Below are positions 43,090 through 51,849 of a stretch of 64,000 nt of DNA, piece after piece. The stretch spans positions 558,001 through 622,000 of the forward strand of contig NZ_PHQX01000001.1 of assembly GCF_002803515.1 (NCBI RefSeq), read 5' to 3'. Made by a program: the position numbers and the translations under genes. The notes beneath the pieces are model-generated. The model saw only the letters and a list, made by a program, of their open reading frames with translations, was not told the DNA's origin and searched no databases. This DNA comes from Stenotrophomonas lactitubi (GTDB taxonomy: Bacteria > Pseudomonadota > Gammaproteobacteria > Xanthomonadales > Xanthomonadaceae). How positions within the stretch are numbered: the stretch's first letter is position 1; every line of letters starts with the position of its first letter.

Positions 43090-44238
43090 CTACAGATACC
43101 GCAACCAGGCCAGGTCGCGTCGCCGTGCCTTGAACCGCGCGAACGCCCGCGTTGGTGGATACAGCACCACCGCCAGCGCGCAGGCCACCAGCAGCAGGCC
43201 GGCCACCGAGTCCAGTGCATACAGGCAACCGTGGGTCGGGCCCCAGGCCTTCAGCGCGGCCAGGTACAGCAGCTTCAGCACGTACAGGTGCAGCAGGTAG
43301 AAGAACATCGGCGCTGCACCGATATCGGCCAGCGGCCGCAGCGCACGCGCCAGCGGCGGCCACTCATACAGCCGCAACAGCAGCAGGCCCGCGCCAAGGG
43401 TCAGCAGCAGGAACTGCAGCGAGGGCGGGTACTTGGTGATGTTGAACACGCTCATCCACGTGCGCAGCGTGGTCTGCTGGTACTGCCAGGGCGCGTCGCC
43501 ATAGTCGTTGGCGAAGCGCAGCAGGGCGAAGGCGGCCAGCGCGCCCAGCCCGGCCCACAGCAATCGCTGTCGGCGCTGTTCCGGGTCGCTGCTGGCAGCG
43601 AACCACGGCGCCATCAGGTAGCCCAGCGCGATCACCCCGATCCACGGCAGCACCGGGTAGGAGGTACGCAGGCTCAACGGCCCCGCCTCGATCCAGTCAC
43701 GCTGGTGCAGCACCTTCCACAGCACCGCCAGGGCGCCGTCGCCCTGCACGCGTACGCCATCCAGCAGGTTGTGGCCAACCACCAGCGCCACCGCCAGCAT
43801 CGCCAGCACCGGCCGCGGCAGCCACAGCAGGCCAGCCAGCGCGATCATGCTCAGGCCGATCGCCCAGATCACCTGCAGGTACACCGTGTCCGGCGGGAAC
43901 TGGAAGGTCCAGGCGAAGTTGACCAGGGTCAGTTCCAGCACCACGAGGAACAGGCCGCGCTTGAGCAGGAAGGCGGCGATGGCGCGGCGCGGGTCGGCCT
44001 GGCGTTGACCATACAGCCACGCCGACAGGCCGGTCAGCAGCACGAACACCGGTGCGCACAGGTGCGCCAGCAGGCGGCAGGCGAACAGGGCAGGGGACAC
44101 GGTCGCCGCGTCCATCGGGTCGCTCACCTGGTACTGCAGGAAGAACGTCTCGCGGACGTGGTCGAGCAGCATCAGCAGCATCACGGTGCCGCGCAGCTGG
44201 TCGATGGAGGCCAGCCGGGGGGAGGCAGAGGAGGGCAT
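43090..44238 (-). CDS. DUF1624/heparan-alpha-glucosaminide acetyltransferase-like membrane protein
   Basis: 382 residues from ATG 44236-44238; the frame back to 44412 has no membrane-protein start. The N-terminus RLASIDQLRGTVMLLMLLDHVRETFFLQY and LAHLCAPVFVLLTGLSAWLYG match the heparan-alpha-glucosaminide N-acetyltransferase catalytic-domain family (DUF1624). About ten helices. A transmembrane acyl transfer is possible, but substrate is unknown. It sits between the two peptide transporters with no obvious link to them. Confidence 0.78.
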   Translation of the reverse strand: MPSSASPRLASIDQLRGTVMLLMLLDHVRETFFLQYQVSDPMDAATVSPALFACRLLAHLCAPVFVLLTGLSAWLYGQRQADPRRAIAAFLLKRGLFLVVLELTLVNFAWTFQFPPDTVYLQVIWAIGLSMIALAGLLWLPRPVLAMLAVALVVGHNLLDGVRVQGDGALAVLWKVLHQRDWIEAGPLSLRTSYPVLPWIGVIALGYLMAPWFAASSDPEQRRQRLLWAGLGALAAFALLRFANDYGDAPWQYQQTTLRTWMSVFNITKYPPSLQFLLLTLGAGLLLLRLYEWPPLARALRPLADIGAAPMFFYLLHLYVLKLLYLAALKAWGPTHGCLYALDSVAGLLLVACALAVVLYPPTRAFARFKARRRDLAWLRYL

Positions 44239-44438
44239 GCGGTGGGGGCGTATGGGGCGGCGGAAAGTTATAACATAGCGTTTGCGGCATGCCCACTCGG
44301 GCTTTGCCGCATCGGTTCGCTGGCCGTGCCGCTGCGGGTCTGTGTCTGTTCCGTGCTCGGCCCCCATCCTTTGGCACGCTGGACTTGCTGGCCCCTGAAC
44401 GCTAGCGTGCAAGGGATTTTTTGCCAGCAGGGGCTTTC

Positions 44439-46403
44439 ATGAACCATGACGCTGCGCCCAAGCAGCTCACTTTCCGCGCGGTGGTCCTTGCCATCGTGCT
44501 GGCGGTGGTGCTGTCGGCCGCAAACGCCTATCTCGGTCTGTTCGCAGGCCTGACCATCGCCACCGCGATTCCCGCCGCGGTCATTTCCATGGGCGTGCTG
44601 CGCCTGCTGGGTGGCGGTTCCATCCTTGAGAACAACATCGTGCAGACCGGCGCTTCGGCCGGTTCGTCGATCGCCGCCGGTGTGATCTTCACCATCCCCG
44701 CGCTGGTGATCATGGGCTACTGGCCGGACTTCAAGTACTGGTGGGTGCTGGGCATCGCCGGTCTCGGTGGCCTGCTGGGCGTGCTGTTCTCGGTGCCGCT
44801 GCGGCGTTCGATGATCGTCGAAGACCCGCTTCCGTTCCCGGAAGGCAAGGCGGCGGCCGAAGTGCTCAAGGCCGGTGAAAACCCCGGCCCGGGCCTGAAG
44901 ATCCTCGGCCTGTCGGCAGTGATCGGTGCCTTCGTGAAGCTGGCCGCGGAAAGCGGCATGCGCCTGATCCCCGATGCCTGGGCCACCTCGGCCTATGTCG
45001 GCAGTTCCAAGATCACCGCGTTCATCGGTACCAACCTGTCGCCGGCGCTGCTGGGCGTGGGCTACATCGTCGGCCTCAACGTCGGCATCGTGGTGGTGTC
45101 CGGCTCGATCCTGACCTGGCACATCGCCATTCCGATCTACCAGGCGTTCTTCATGAACACCGATCCGGCGCTGGCCGCCTCGATCGCCACCGCCTCGTCC
45201 ACCGAAGCGGCGTTCGCCATCTGGGGCGCGAAGATGCGTTACCTGGGCGTCGGCGCGATGCTGATCGGTGGCATCTGGACCCTGATCTCGCTGCGCAAGT
45301 CGCTGCTCAACGGCGTCAAGAGCGGCTTTGCGGCCGCGCGCAAGAGCGGTGGCCCGGTACTGGCGCACACCGAGCGCGACCTGCCGATGAAGTGGATGCT
45401 GGTGGCCCTGGTGGTGTTCACCCTGCCGCTGCTGGCGCTGTACCAGGCCATCGTCGGCCAGTGGCACGTATCGATCCCGATGACCCTCATCATGATCGTC
45501 GCCGGCTTCCTGTTCGTTTCGGTATCGGCCTACCTGGCCGGTCTGATCGGCTCGTCCAACAATCCGGTCTCGGGCATCACCATCTCCACCATCCTGTTCG
45601 CTTCGGCGGTGCTGGTGCTGCTGCTGGGCAAGGATGGCCTGCAGCCGGTCGGTGCCTTCGGTGCGCCGCTGGGCGCGGTGGCCGCGATCATGATCGGCGC
45701 GGTGGTGTGCTGTGCCGCCGCCGTGGGTGGCGACAACCTGCAGGACCTCAAGGCCGGCTACATCGTCGGTGCCACCCCGTGGAAGCAGCAGCTGATGCTG
45801 GGCATCGGCGCGTTCTCGTGCGCGCTGATCATGGCCCCGGTGCTGAACCTGCTGGCCACCGCCTACGGCATCGGCGTCAAGTCGGAGCTGCATCCGAATG
45901 CGCTGGCCGCACCGCAGGCGAACCTGATGGCGTCGGTGGCCAAGGGCCTGTTCGGCGGCGAGCTGCCGTGGACCTTCATCGGCATCGGTGCCGTGGTCGG
46001 TGCCGCCATCATCGCGTTCGACAGCTGGCTGAAGTCGCGCAACTCGCGTTTCCGCGTGCCGGTGCTGGCCGCGGCGATCGGCATCTACCTGCCGCTGGAA
46101 CTGATGGTGCCGATCTTCCTCGGTGGCCTGATCTCCTACCTGGTCGAGCGCTTCCACAAGGTGCGCGCCGATGACGAAGAGGGCCGCGACCGCGTGCACA
46201 AGCCGGGCGTGCTGTTCGCTGCCGGCCTGATCACCGGTGAGGCGCTGATGGGTATCGCCATCGCCGTGCCGATCGTGGTCAGCAGCCGCGCCGACGTGCT
46301 CGCCGTGCCGTTCCACCTGCCGGCCGCGCAGTGGATCGGCCTTGCCGTGCTGTTCCTGGTCGGCTGGCTGATCTACCGCACCGGCAAGCGCGCCGTGGCA
46401 TGA
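44439..46403 (+). CDS. OPT-family oligopeptide transporter
   Basis: 654 residues from ATG 44439. About sixteen helices. The signature LSAANAYLGLFAGLTIATAIPAAVISMGVLRLL and NNPVSGITISTILFASAVLVLLLG are typical of bacterial OPT proteins. It should import oligopeptides (or metal chelates) with protons. It lies 234 bases upstream of the third S9 peptidase, separated by repeats and a terminator. Confidence 0.9.
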   Translation: MNHDAAPKQLTFRAVVLAIVLAVVLSAANAYLGLFAGLTIATAIPAAVISMGVLRLLGGGSILENNIVQTGASAGSSIAAGVIFTIPALVIMGYWPDFKYWWVLGIAGLGGLLGVLFSVPLRRSMIVEDPLPFPEGKAAAEVLKAGENPGPGLKILGLSAVIGAFVKLAAESGMRLIPDAWATSAYVGSSKITAFIGTNLSPALLGVGYIVGLNVGIVVVSGSILTWHIAIPIYQAFFMNTDPALAASIATASSTEAAFAIWGAKMRYLGVGAMLIGGIWTLISLRKSLLNGVKSGFAAARKSGGPVLAHTERDLPMKWMLVALVVFTLPLLALYQAIVGQWHVSIPMTLIMIVAGFLFVSVSAYLAGLIGSSNNPVSGITISTILFASAVLVLLLGKDGLQPVGAFGAPLGAVAAIMIGAVVCCAAAVGGDNLQDLKAGYIVGATPWKQQLMLGIGAFSCALIMAPVLNLLATAYGIGVKSELHPNALAAPQANLMASVAKGLFGGELPWTFIGIGAVVGAAIIAFDSWLKSRNSRFRVPVLAAAIGIYLPLELMVPIFLGGLISYLVERFHKVRADDEEGRDRVHKPGVLFAAGLITGEALMGIAIAVPIVVSSRADVLAVPFHLPAAQWIGLAVLFLVGWLIYRTGKRAVA

Positions 46404-46410
46404 CGCCCAC

Positions 46411-46503
46411 GGGGTCGGATCCCTTCCCGCAGGGAAGGGCTCTGACCCCATGCTGGCAGCGTTTGGGGTCAGAGCCGATTCCTGCGGAATCGGATCCGAC
46501 CCC
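46411..46503. repeat. inverted pair of GGGGTCGG/CTCTGACCCC hairpins
   Basis: Copy one (46411-46449) has inner stem CCCTTCCC/GGGAAGGG. Copy two (46465-46503) is reversed (GGGGTCAGAG to CGGATCCGACCCC) with inner stem CCGATTCC/GGAATCGG. Outer arms are shared with 18022 and 32048. Confidence 0.85.
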
Positions 46504-46512
46504 GACCTCCGA

Positions 46513-46543
46513 CAAACCGCGCTTCGGCGCGGTTTGCTTTTTC
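46513..46543 (+). terminator. rho-independent terminator after the OPT gene
   Basis: AAACCGCGC/GCGCGGTTT stem with a TTCG loop followed by GCTTTTTCT. It closes the OPT transcript after the two hairpin repeats. Confidence 0.88.
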
Positions 46544-46637
46544 TGGCGGCAGCTCAGCCCGGGCCATGACCGATGGCCTTGGCAGGCCCGGCCGCGCAGG
46601 CCTACCATCGGTTTTTTGCCGTCCTGCGGAGACCCCG

Positions 46638-48716
46638 ATGAAACTGCGTCATGCCCTGCTGCCACTGAGCCTGCTGGCTGCCCTGCCCAGCGTCGCCGCT
46701 GCCCGTGGCCTGGAAATCCGCGACATGGTGGCCATGGACCGCGTCTCCGCGCCGGTACTGACCGCTGACGGCGGCACCGTGGTGTTCGCCAAGCGCAGCA
46801 CCGATGCCAACCTCAAGGCCAGCACCGCCCTGTTCGCGCGTAACCTGCGCACCCGCGATGCGGCACCGCCGAAGCAGATCACCCCGGCCGGCTGGAACGT
46901 CAACTCGGCCTCGTTGTCGGCCAATGGCCAGACCGTGTACTTCCTGAGCGCCAAGAACGGCAGCCAGCAGCTGTACTCGCTGCCGATCACTGGCGGTGCT
47001 CCGCACCAGCTGACCGATTTCCCGGTGGACGTGGACAGCTACCACGTGTCGCCGCAGGACGACCGCGTGCTGTTCAGCGCCGGCGTGTTCCAGGCCTGTG
47101 CCTCGGACCTGGCCTGCACCGAAAAGAAGCTGAAGGACGTGGCCGGCGCCAAGGCCAGCGGCAAGGTCTTCGATTCGCTGTTCGTGCGCCACTGGGATAC
47201 CTGGAACGACGGCCGTCGCAACACCTTGTTCGTCGCCCCGCTGCCGGCGGCCAAGGCCGGTGCGGTCAAGGGCGCTTCGGCGCTGAGCGCGACCATCGAT
47301 GGTGACGCTCCGTCCAAGCCGTTCGGTGGCAATGATGATTTCGCGTGGTCGCCGGATGGCAGCAGCGTGGTCGCCAGCATCCGCGTGGCCGGCAAGCAGG
47401 AGTCGTGGTCGACCAACTTCGACCTGTACCGCTTCGATGCCGCCGGCAAGCAGGCGCCGGTCAACCTGACCGCCTCCAACCCGGCCTGGGATGCCGGCCC
47501 GGTGTTCAGCGCCGACGGCAAGACCCTGTTCTACCGCGCGATGAAGCGCCCGGGCTTCGAGGCCGATCGCTTCGGCCTGATGGCGATGGACCTGGCCAGC
47601 GGCAAGACCCGCGAGATCGCTCCGCAGTGGGACCGTTCGGCTGGTGGCATCGCCCTGTCCGCCGACGGCACCAGCATCTACACCACTGCCGATGACCTCG
47701 GCGAACACCCGCTGTTCCAGATCGATGTGGCCAGCGGCAAGGCCACCAAGCTGATCGGCGACGGCAGCGTCACCGCTGTCGACGTGGCCGGCAACAGCGT
47801 GGCGATCACCCGCAACAGCCTGAAGAGCAACGACCAGGTGCTGGTCGGCCTGCTGCCGGCCGCTGGCGAGCCGATCGGTGCGCTGCGCGCGCTGACCCCC
47901 GCCGCTGGCGAGGTGCTGAAGGACGTGTCGTTCGGCGACTACGAGCAGTTCGAGTTCAAGGGCTGGAACAACGACACCGTCCATGGCTATGTGGTCAAGC
48001 CGCACAACTACCAGGAAGGCAAGTCCTACCCGGTCGCGTTCCTGATCCATGGCGGCCCGCAGGGCAGCTTCGGCAATGGCTGGAGCTACCGCTGGAACCC
48101 GCAGACCTATGCGGGCCAGGGCTACGCGGTGGTGATGATCGACTTCCATGGCTCCACCGGTTACGGCCAGGCCTTCACCGATGCGATCAGCCAGCACTGG
48201 GGTGACCGTCCGCTGGAAGACCTGCAGAAGGGCTGGAGCGCGGCGCTGAAGAAGTACGATTTCCTCAACGGTGACAAGGCCTGTGCACTGGGCGCCAGCT
48301 ACGGCGGCTTCATGGTCAACTGGATCGCCGGCAACTGGAACAGCCCGTTCAAGTGCCTGGTCAACCATGACGGCGTGTTCGACCAGCGCATGATGGGTTA
48401 CGCCACCGAAGAACTGTGGTTCACCGAATGGGAGCAGGGCGGTACCCCGTACCAGAAGGCGGCGAACTACGAGAAGTTCAATCCGGTCAACCACGTGGCT
48501 GACTGGAAGAAGCCGATCCTGGTGATCCACGGCCAGCAGGACTTCCGCATTCCGGTCGAGCAGGGCCTGGCCGCGTTCACCGCTGCCCAGCGCCAGGGCA
48601 TCGAGTCGAAGTTCCTGTACTTCCCGGATGAAAACCACTGGGTGCTGAAGCCGAACAACAGCATCCTGTGGCATGACACCGTCAACGCCTGGCTGAAGCA
48701 GCACATCGGCGAATAA
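46638..48716 (+). CDS. S9-family secreted peptidase (dipeptidyl/oligopeptidase type)
   Basis: 692 residues from ATG 46638; signal peptide ALLPLSLLAALPSVAAARG. A WD-like propeller (LEIRDMVAMDRVSAPVLTADGGTVVFAKRS, FAWSPDGSSVVASIR) precedes the peptidase domain with GASYGGFM (Ser554), Asp in IHGQQDFRIPVEQG and His in PDENHWVLKP. It is of the DPP/acyl-peptide hydrolase type and distinct from the tandem pair. Likely periplasmic, feeding the neighbouring peptide transporters. Confidence 0.92.
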   Translation: MKLRHALLPLSLLAALPSVAAARGLEIRDMVAMDRVSAPVLTADGGTVVFAKRSTDANLKASTALFARNLRTRDAAPPKQITPAGWNVNSASLSANGQTVYFLSAKNGSQQLYSLPITGGAPHQLTDFPVDVDSYHVSPQDDRVLFSAGVFQACASDLACTEKKLKDVAGAKASGKVFDSLFVRHWDTWNDGRRNTLFVAPLPAAKAGAVKGASALSATIDGDAPSKPFGGNDDFAWSPDGSSVVASIRVAGKQESWSTNFDLYRFDAAGKQAPVNLTASNPAWDAGPVFSADGKTLFYRAMKRPGFEADRFGLMAMDLASGKTREIAPQWDRSAGGIALSADGTSIYTTADDLGEHPLFQIDVASGKATKLIGDGSVTAVDVAGNSVAITRNSLKSNDQVLVGLLPAAGEPIGALRALTPAAGEVLKDVSFGDYEQFEFKGWNNDTVHGYVVKPHNYQEGKSYPVAFLIHGGPQGSFGNGWSYRWNPQTYAGQGYAVVMIDFHGSTGYGQAFTDAISQHWGDRPLEDLQKGWSAALKKYDFLNGDKACALGASYGGFMVNWIAGNWNSPFKCLVNHDGVFDQRMMGYATEELWFTEWEQGGTPYQKAANYEKFNPVNHVADWKKPILVIHGQQDFRIPVEQGLAAFTAAQRQGIESKFLYFPDENHWVLKPNNSILWHDTVNAWLKQHIGE

Positions 48717-48727
48717 GCGATACCGGT

Positions 48728-48753
48728 GCCGCCCTTCGGGGCGGCGCTTTTGT
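48728..48753 (+). terminator. rho-independent terminator after the third S9 peptidase
   Basis: GCCGCCC/GGGCGGC stem with a TTCG loop followed by GCTTTTGTTT, 11 bases past the stop codon. Confidence 0.85.
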
Positions 48754-48776
48754 TTCGCCATCTGCTTCACCGGTGG

Positions 48777-48845
48777 GTGCCGACCGTTGGTCGGCACACC
48801 TTCCTGAGCTTCCGCCAACAGCAGCCGAGCGCGGCTCGGCTCTAC
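48777..48845. repeat. CCGACCGTTGGTCGG hairpin and a SMAG-type palindrome
   Basis: GTGCCGACCGTTGGTCGGCAC at 48777-48797 and, at 48820-48845, a GC-rich palindrome that reads GTAGAGCCGAGCC... on the minus strand. They end 12 bases before the DUF819 gene start. Confidence 0.8.
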
Positions 48846-48857
48846 AAGAGCGCCTGC

Positions 48858-50102
48858 ATGCCTTCGACTGCCCTGATCCAGAACGACATCGTCGTCTTCG
48901 GTTTGATCGCCGCCACTCTTGGCGCCGTGTTCTGGACCGCTTCGCGCGAGCAGGGCCTGTGGAAGCGCTTCTATACCTTCGTGCCGGCGCTGCTGCTGTG
49001 TTACCTGCTGCCGGGCATCTACAACACATTCGGCCTGATCGACGGGCAGAACACCAAACTGTACAACCCGGTCGCGCGTGACATCCTGCTGCCGGCGGCG
49101 CTGATCCTGTTGACCCTGGCGGTGGACATCAAGGGCATCCTGCGGCTGGGGCCGAAACTGGTGCTGATGTACCTGGGTGCCTCGGCCAGCATCATGCTGG
49201 GTGCGGTGGTGGCGTTCCTGGTGATGCGTGCGATCCATCCCGATACCGTCGCCGGCGATACCTGGGCCGGCATGGCCGCACTGGCCGGCAGCTGGATCGG
49301 CGGTGGTGCCAACATGCTGGCCATGCGCGAAGTGTTCGACGTCAACGCGACCACCTTCGGCCAGTTCGCGGTGGTCGATGTGGGGGTTGGCTACGTGTGG
49401 ATGGCGGCGCTGATCTTCCTCGCCGGGCGCGCGGCGAAGATCGATGCACGCAGTGGAGCCGACACGTCGGCAATTGATGAGCTGAAAGAGCGCATCACCC
49501 GCTTCCAGGCCGAACACGAGCGCATCCCCAGCCTGACCGACCTGATGCTGATCGTGGCCGTGGCCTTCGGTGGCGTCGGTCTTGCCCACGCCATCGGCGC
49601 GCCGCTGGCGGCGTGGTTCAAGGTCAATGTCAGCTGGGCATCGCAGTTCAGCCTGGATGCGCCGTTCGTGTGGGTGGTGGTGCTGTCGACCACGCTCGGC
49701 CTGGGGCTGAGCTTTACCCGGGCTCGCAACCTGGAGGGTGCGGGCGCCTCACGACTGGGCTCGCTGCTGCTGTATTTCCTGATCGCCTGCATCGGCATGC
49801 AGATGGATCTGCTGGCGCTGCTGGATCGCCCGTGGCTGTTCCTGCTCGGCATCATCTGGATCAGCGTGCACATCGCGCTGCTGTGGTGCCTGGGCAGGCT
49901 GCTGAAGGTGCCGTTCTTCTACTTCGCCATCGGCTCGCAGTCGAACATCGGCGGCCCGGCCTCAGCGCCGGTGGTGGCCGCTGCGTTCCATCCGGCGCTG
50001 GCACCGGTGGGCGTGCTGCTGGGCACGATGGGGTATGCCACCGGCACCTATCTGGCGTATGTGGTCGGCATCACCCTGCGCGCGCTGGCAGGGCAGGGTT
50101 GA
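48858..50102 (+). CDS. DUF819-family membrane protein
   Basis: 414 residues from ATG 48858; upstream codons to 48726 cross repeats. Twelve or so helices with the family blocks YNPVARDILLPAALILLTLAVDIKGILRLGPK, AALAGSWIGGGANMLAM and GSQSNIGGPASAPVVAAAFHPALAPVGVLLGTMGYATGTY. DUF819 proteins look like secondary transporters related to the glutamate/keto-acid type carriers; substrate unknown. Confidence 0.82.
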   Translation: MPSTALIQNDIVVFGLIAATLGAVFWTASREQGLWKRFYTFVPALLLCYLLPGIYNTFGLIDGQNTKLYNPVARDILLPAALILLTLAVDIKGILRLGPKLVLMYLGASASIMLGAVVAFLVMRAIHPDTVAGDTWAGMAALAGSWIGGGANMLAMREVFDVNATTFGQFAVVDVGVGYVWMAALIFLAGRAAKIDARSGADTSAIDELKERITRFQAEHERIPSLTDLMLIVAVAFGGVGLAHAIGAPLAAWFKVNVSWASQFSLDAPFVWVVVLSTTLGLGLSFTRARNLEGAGASRLGSLLLYFLIACIGMQMDLLALLDRPWLFLLGIIWISVHIALLWCLGRLLKVPFFYFAIGSQSNIGGPASAPVVAAAFHPALAPVGVLLGTMGYATGTYLAYVVGITLRALAGQG

Positions 50103-50105
50103 TCC

Positions 50106-50213
50106 TGTAGAGCCGAGCCCATGCTCGGCTGCTTGTGCATTTGTGCAGGCAACGGCGAAGAGCAGCCGAGCATGGGCTCGGCTCTACAGTAGATCCACGC
50201 CATGCGTGGATGC
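50106..50213. repeat. 28-bp inverted SMAG pair plus an adjoining SMAG copy
   Basis: The arm at 50106-50133 and the arm at 50161-50188 are perfect inverted complements over 28 bases with a 27-base loop; each arm is itself a GTAGAGCCGAGCC-type palindrome. A third copy (GTAGATCCACGCC type) follows at 50189-50213. They fill the gap between two convergent genes. Confidence 0.88.
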
Positions 50214-50214
50214 T

Positions 50215-50694
50215 TTACGCCTGCAGCAACCCGCGTTCGATCAGCCACGCTCTGGCGTCTTCGGCATCCTGCTCGAACCACGCCTTCGTCGACCCCAAGC
50301 GATACGTGTAGCCCCACGCATCCATGTCGGCCATCAGCCGCTCGCTGCCGACGCCAGGCAGGTGCCCGGCCAGCACGATCTGCAGGTAGCAGGTGGCGTC
50401 TTCTTCGGGTACCGAATCGGTGGCGTCGGTATGCACCTGCGCGCGCCGCTCCGGCGGCAGCACGATCAGGTGGCAGGCCTCGTGCAGCATCGAGTGCACC
50501 GGCGTGTCATCGCGCACGTACACGTCGCTGGCGATGATGCCGGCCTCGGGCTCGCCCCAGTAACTGCCCGGGATCGGTTCGCCGGCCGCAACGTGGTGCA
50601 GCCGCAGCTCATGTGCAGCGAGCAGGCGCTGGGCATCGGCGAAGGCGATGTCGCCGACGCGGGTAACGTTCGGTTCGGGCGTGGTATCAGTCAT
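50215..50694 (-). CDS. uncharacterised protein with HEACH (HExxH-type) motif
   Basis: 159 residues from ATG 50692-50694; the longer frame is not supported. SMLHEACHLIVLPPERRAQVHTD contains HEACH, which fits the HExxH zinc-protease pattern, and an acidic EEDATCYLQI stretch follows that could give the third ligand. A C-terminal part WGYTYRLGSTKAWFEQDAEDARAWL looks helical. No signal peptide. A cytoplasmic metallopeptidase-like protein is possible; function unknown. Confidence 0.65.
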   Translation of the reverse strand: MTDTTPEPNVTRVGDIAFADAQRLLAAHELRLHHVAAGEPIPGSYWGEPEAGIIASDVYVRDDTPVHSMLHEACHLIVLPPERRAQVHTDATDSVPEEDATCYLQIVLAGHLPGVGSERLMADMDAWGYTYRLGSTKAWFEQDAEDARAWLIERGLLQA

Positions 50695-50705
50695 GCGGGT
50701 CAGGC

Positions 50706-50735
50706 AGCCCCGCCCATGCAGGCACGGGCGGGGCA
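50706..50735. terminator. GC hairpin between minE and the HEACH gene
   Basis: GCCCCGCCC and GGGCGGGGC form a 9-bp stem around ATGCAGGCAC, just past the minE stop on the minus strand. It lacks a T run, so it may only stabilise the transcript end. Confidence 0.45.
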
Positions 50736-50740
50736 GGGGG

Positions 50741-51001
50741 TCAGGGTTTGTCCGGGCCTTCAGGCAGCGCCACGGAAATGTCCAGCACGTCGTGCTGGCC
50801 ATCCTTGACCAGATCCACCTTCACTGCATCGACGTCGATGTTGACGTACTTCTTGATCACTTCCAGCAGCTCGCGCTGCAGCAGCGGCAGGTAGTCGGGA
50901 CCGCCACGGTGGCTGCGCTCCTGCGCGATGATGATCTGCAGGCGGTTCTTGGCGGTTTCGGCGGTGGTCTTCTTCGCTTTGAGGAAATCAAACAGGCCCA
51001 T
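50741..51001 (-). CDS. minE: cell division topological specificity factor MinE
   Basis: 86 residues, usual length. The N-terminal amphipathic segment [29 protein letters not shown] is the membrane/MinD-binding part, and [29 protein letters not shown] the beta-helix topological domain. It drives MinD off the membrane so that MinC acts at the poles. Two bases after minD; last gene of GNAT-minC-minD-minE. Confidence 0.97.
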   Translation of the reverse strand: MGLFDFLKAKKTTAETAKNRLQIIIAQERSHRGGPDYLPLLQRELLEVIKKYVNIDVDAVKVDLVKDGQHDVLDISVALPEGPDKP

Positions 51002-51003
51002 GC

Positions 51004-51813
51004 TTACCCTCCGAACAGCTTGCTGAAGAAGCCCTTCTTCTCGACGTTGGTGAAGCGCATCGGGCGTTCTTCGCCGAGGATGCGTGCGACGGCGTCGTCA
51101 TAGGCCTGGCCGGCAGCGGATTCGCCATCCAGGATGACCGGTTCGCCCTTGTTGGAGGCATTGAGGACGTCACCCGATTCGGGGATCACGCCGATCGCCT
51201 TCAGGCCGAGGACCTCCTCGACGTCGGTGATGCTGAGCATCTCGCCGCTTTCCACGCGCACCGGGGTGTAGCGGGTCAGCAGCAGGAAGGCCGGCACGTC
51301 CTGGCCGGATTCGGCCTTGTGGGTCTTCGAATCGAGCAGGCCGATGATGCGGTCCGAGTCGCGTACCGAGGACACTTCCGGGTTCACCACCACCACTGCG
51401 CGGTCGGCGAAGTACATCGCCAGGAAGGCGCCTTTCTCGATGCCTGCCGGGGAGTCGCAGATGATGTACTCGAAGCCGTCGGCGGCCAGGTCCTTCAGGA
51501 CCTTGCCCACGCCTTCCTGGGTCAGCGCATCCTTGTCGCGGGTCTGCGAGGCAGCCAGCACGAACAGGTTGTCGAAGCGCTTGTCCTTGATCAGGGCCTG
51601 CTTGAGGGTGGCTTCGCCGTGCACGACATTCACGAAGTCGTACACCACGCGGCGTTCGCAGCCCATGATCAGGTCGAGGTTGCGCAGGCCGACGTCGAAG
51701 TCGATCACCGCCACCTTCTTGCCACGCTTTGCCAGGCCGCATGCAAGGCTGGCGCTGGAAGTGGTCTTGCCGACGCCGCCTTTGCCGGAGGTGACTACGA
51801 TGATTTCAGCCAA
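51004..51813 (-). CDS. minD: septum site-determining ATPase MinD (TTG start)
   Basis: 269 residues. The start is TTG at 51811-51813, supported by AGGAG seven bases upstream and by the conserved N-terminus [18 protein letters not shown], the deviant Walker A motif. Further blocks are [28 protein letters not shown] and [14 protein letters not shown]. The last residues [11 protein letters not shown] form the membrane-targeting amphipathic helix. It carries MinC to the membrane and oscillates with MinE. Confidence 0.97.
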   Translation of the reverse strand: MAEIIVVTSGKGGVGKTTSSASLACGLAKRGKKVAVIDFDVGLRNLDLIMGCERRVVYDFVNVVHGEATLKQALIKDKRFDNLFVLAASQTRDKDALTQEGVGKVLKDLAADGFEYIICDSPAGIEKGAFLAMYFADRAVVVVNPEVSSVRDSDRIIGLLDSKTHKAESGQDVPAFLLLTRYTPVRVESGEMLSITDVEEVLGLKAIGVIPESGDVLNASNKGEPVILDGESAAGQAYDDAVARILGEERPMRFTNVEKKGFFSKLFGG

Positions 51814-51849
51814 AGGACTTCTCCTGATGATTCTGTTTGAGGTGCTGCG

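Noticed and set aside
46602..49589. 995-codon open frame on the minus strand
   Set aside because: It lies opposite the third S9 peptidase and the DUF819 gene, both with clear motifs, starts and terminators. The translated sequence is rich in His, Gln and Arg, typical of an antisense frame in high-GC coding DNA.
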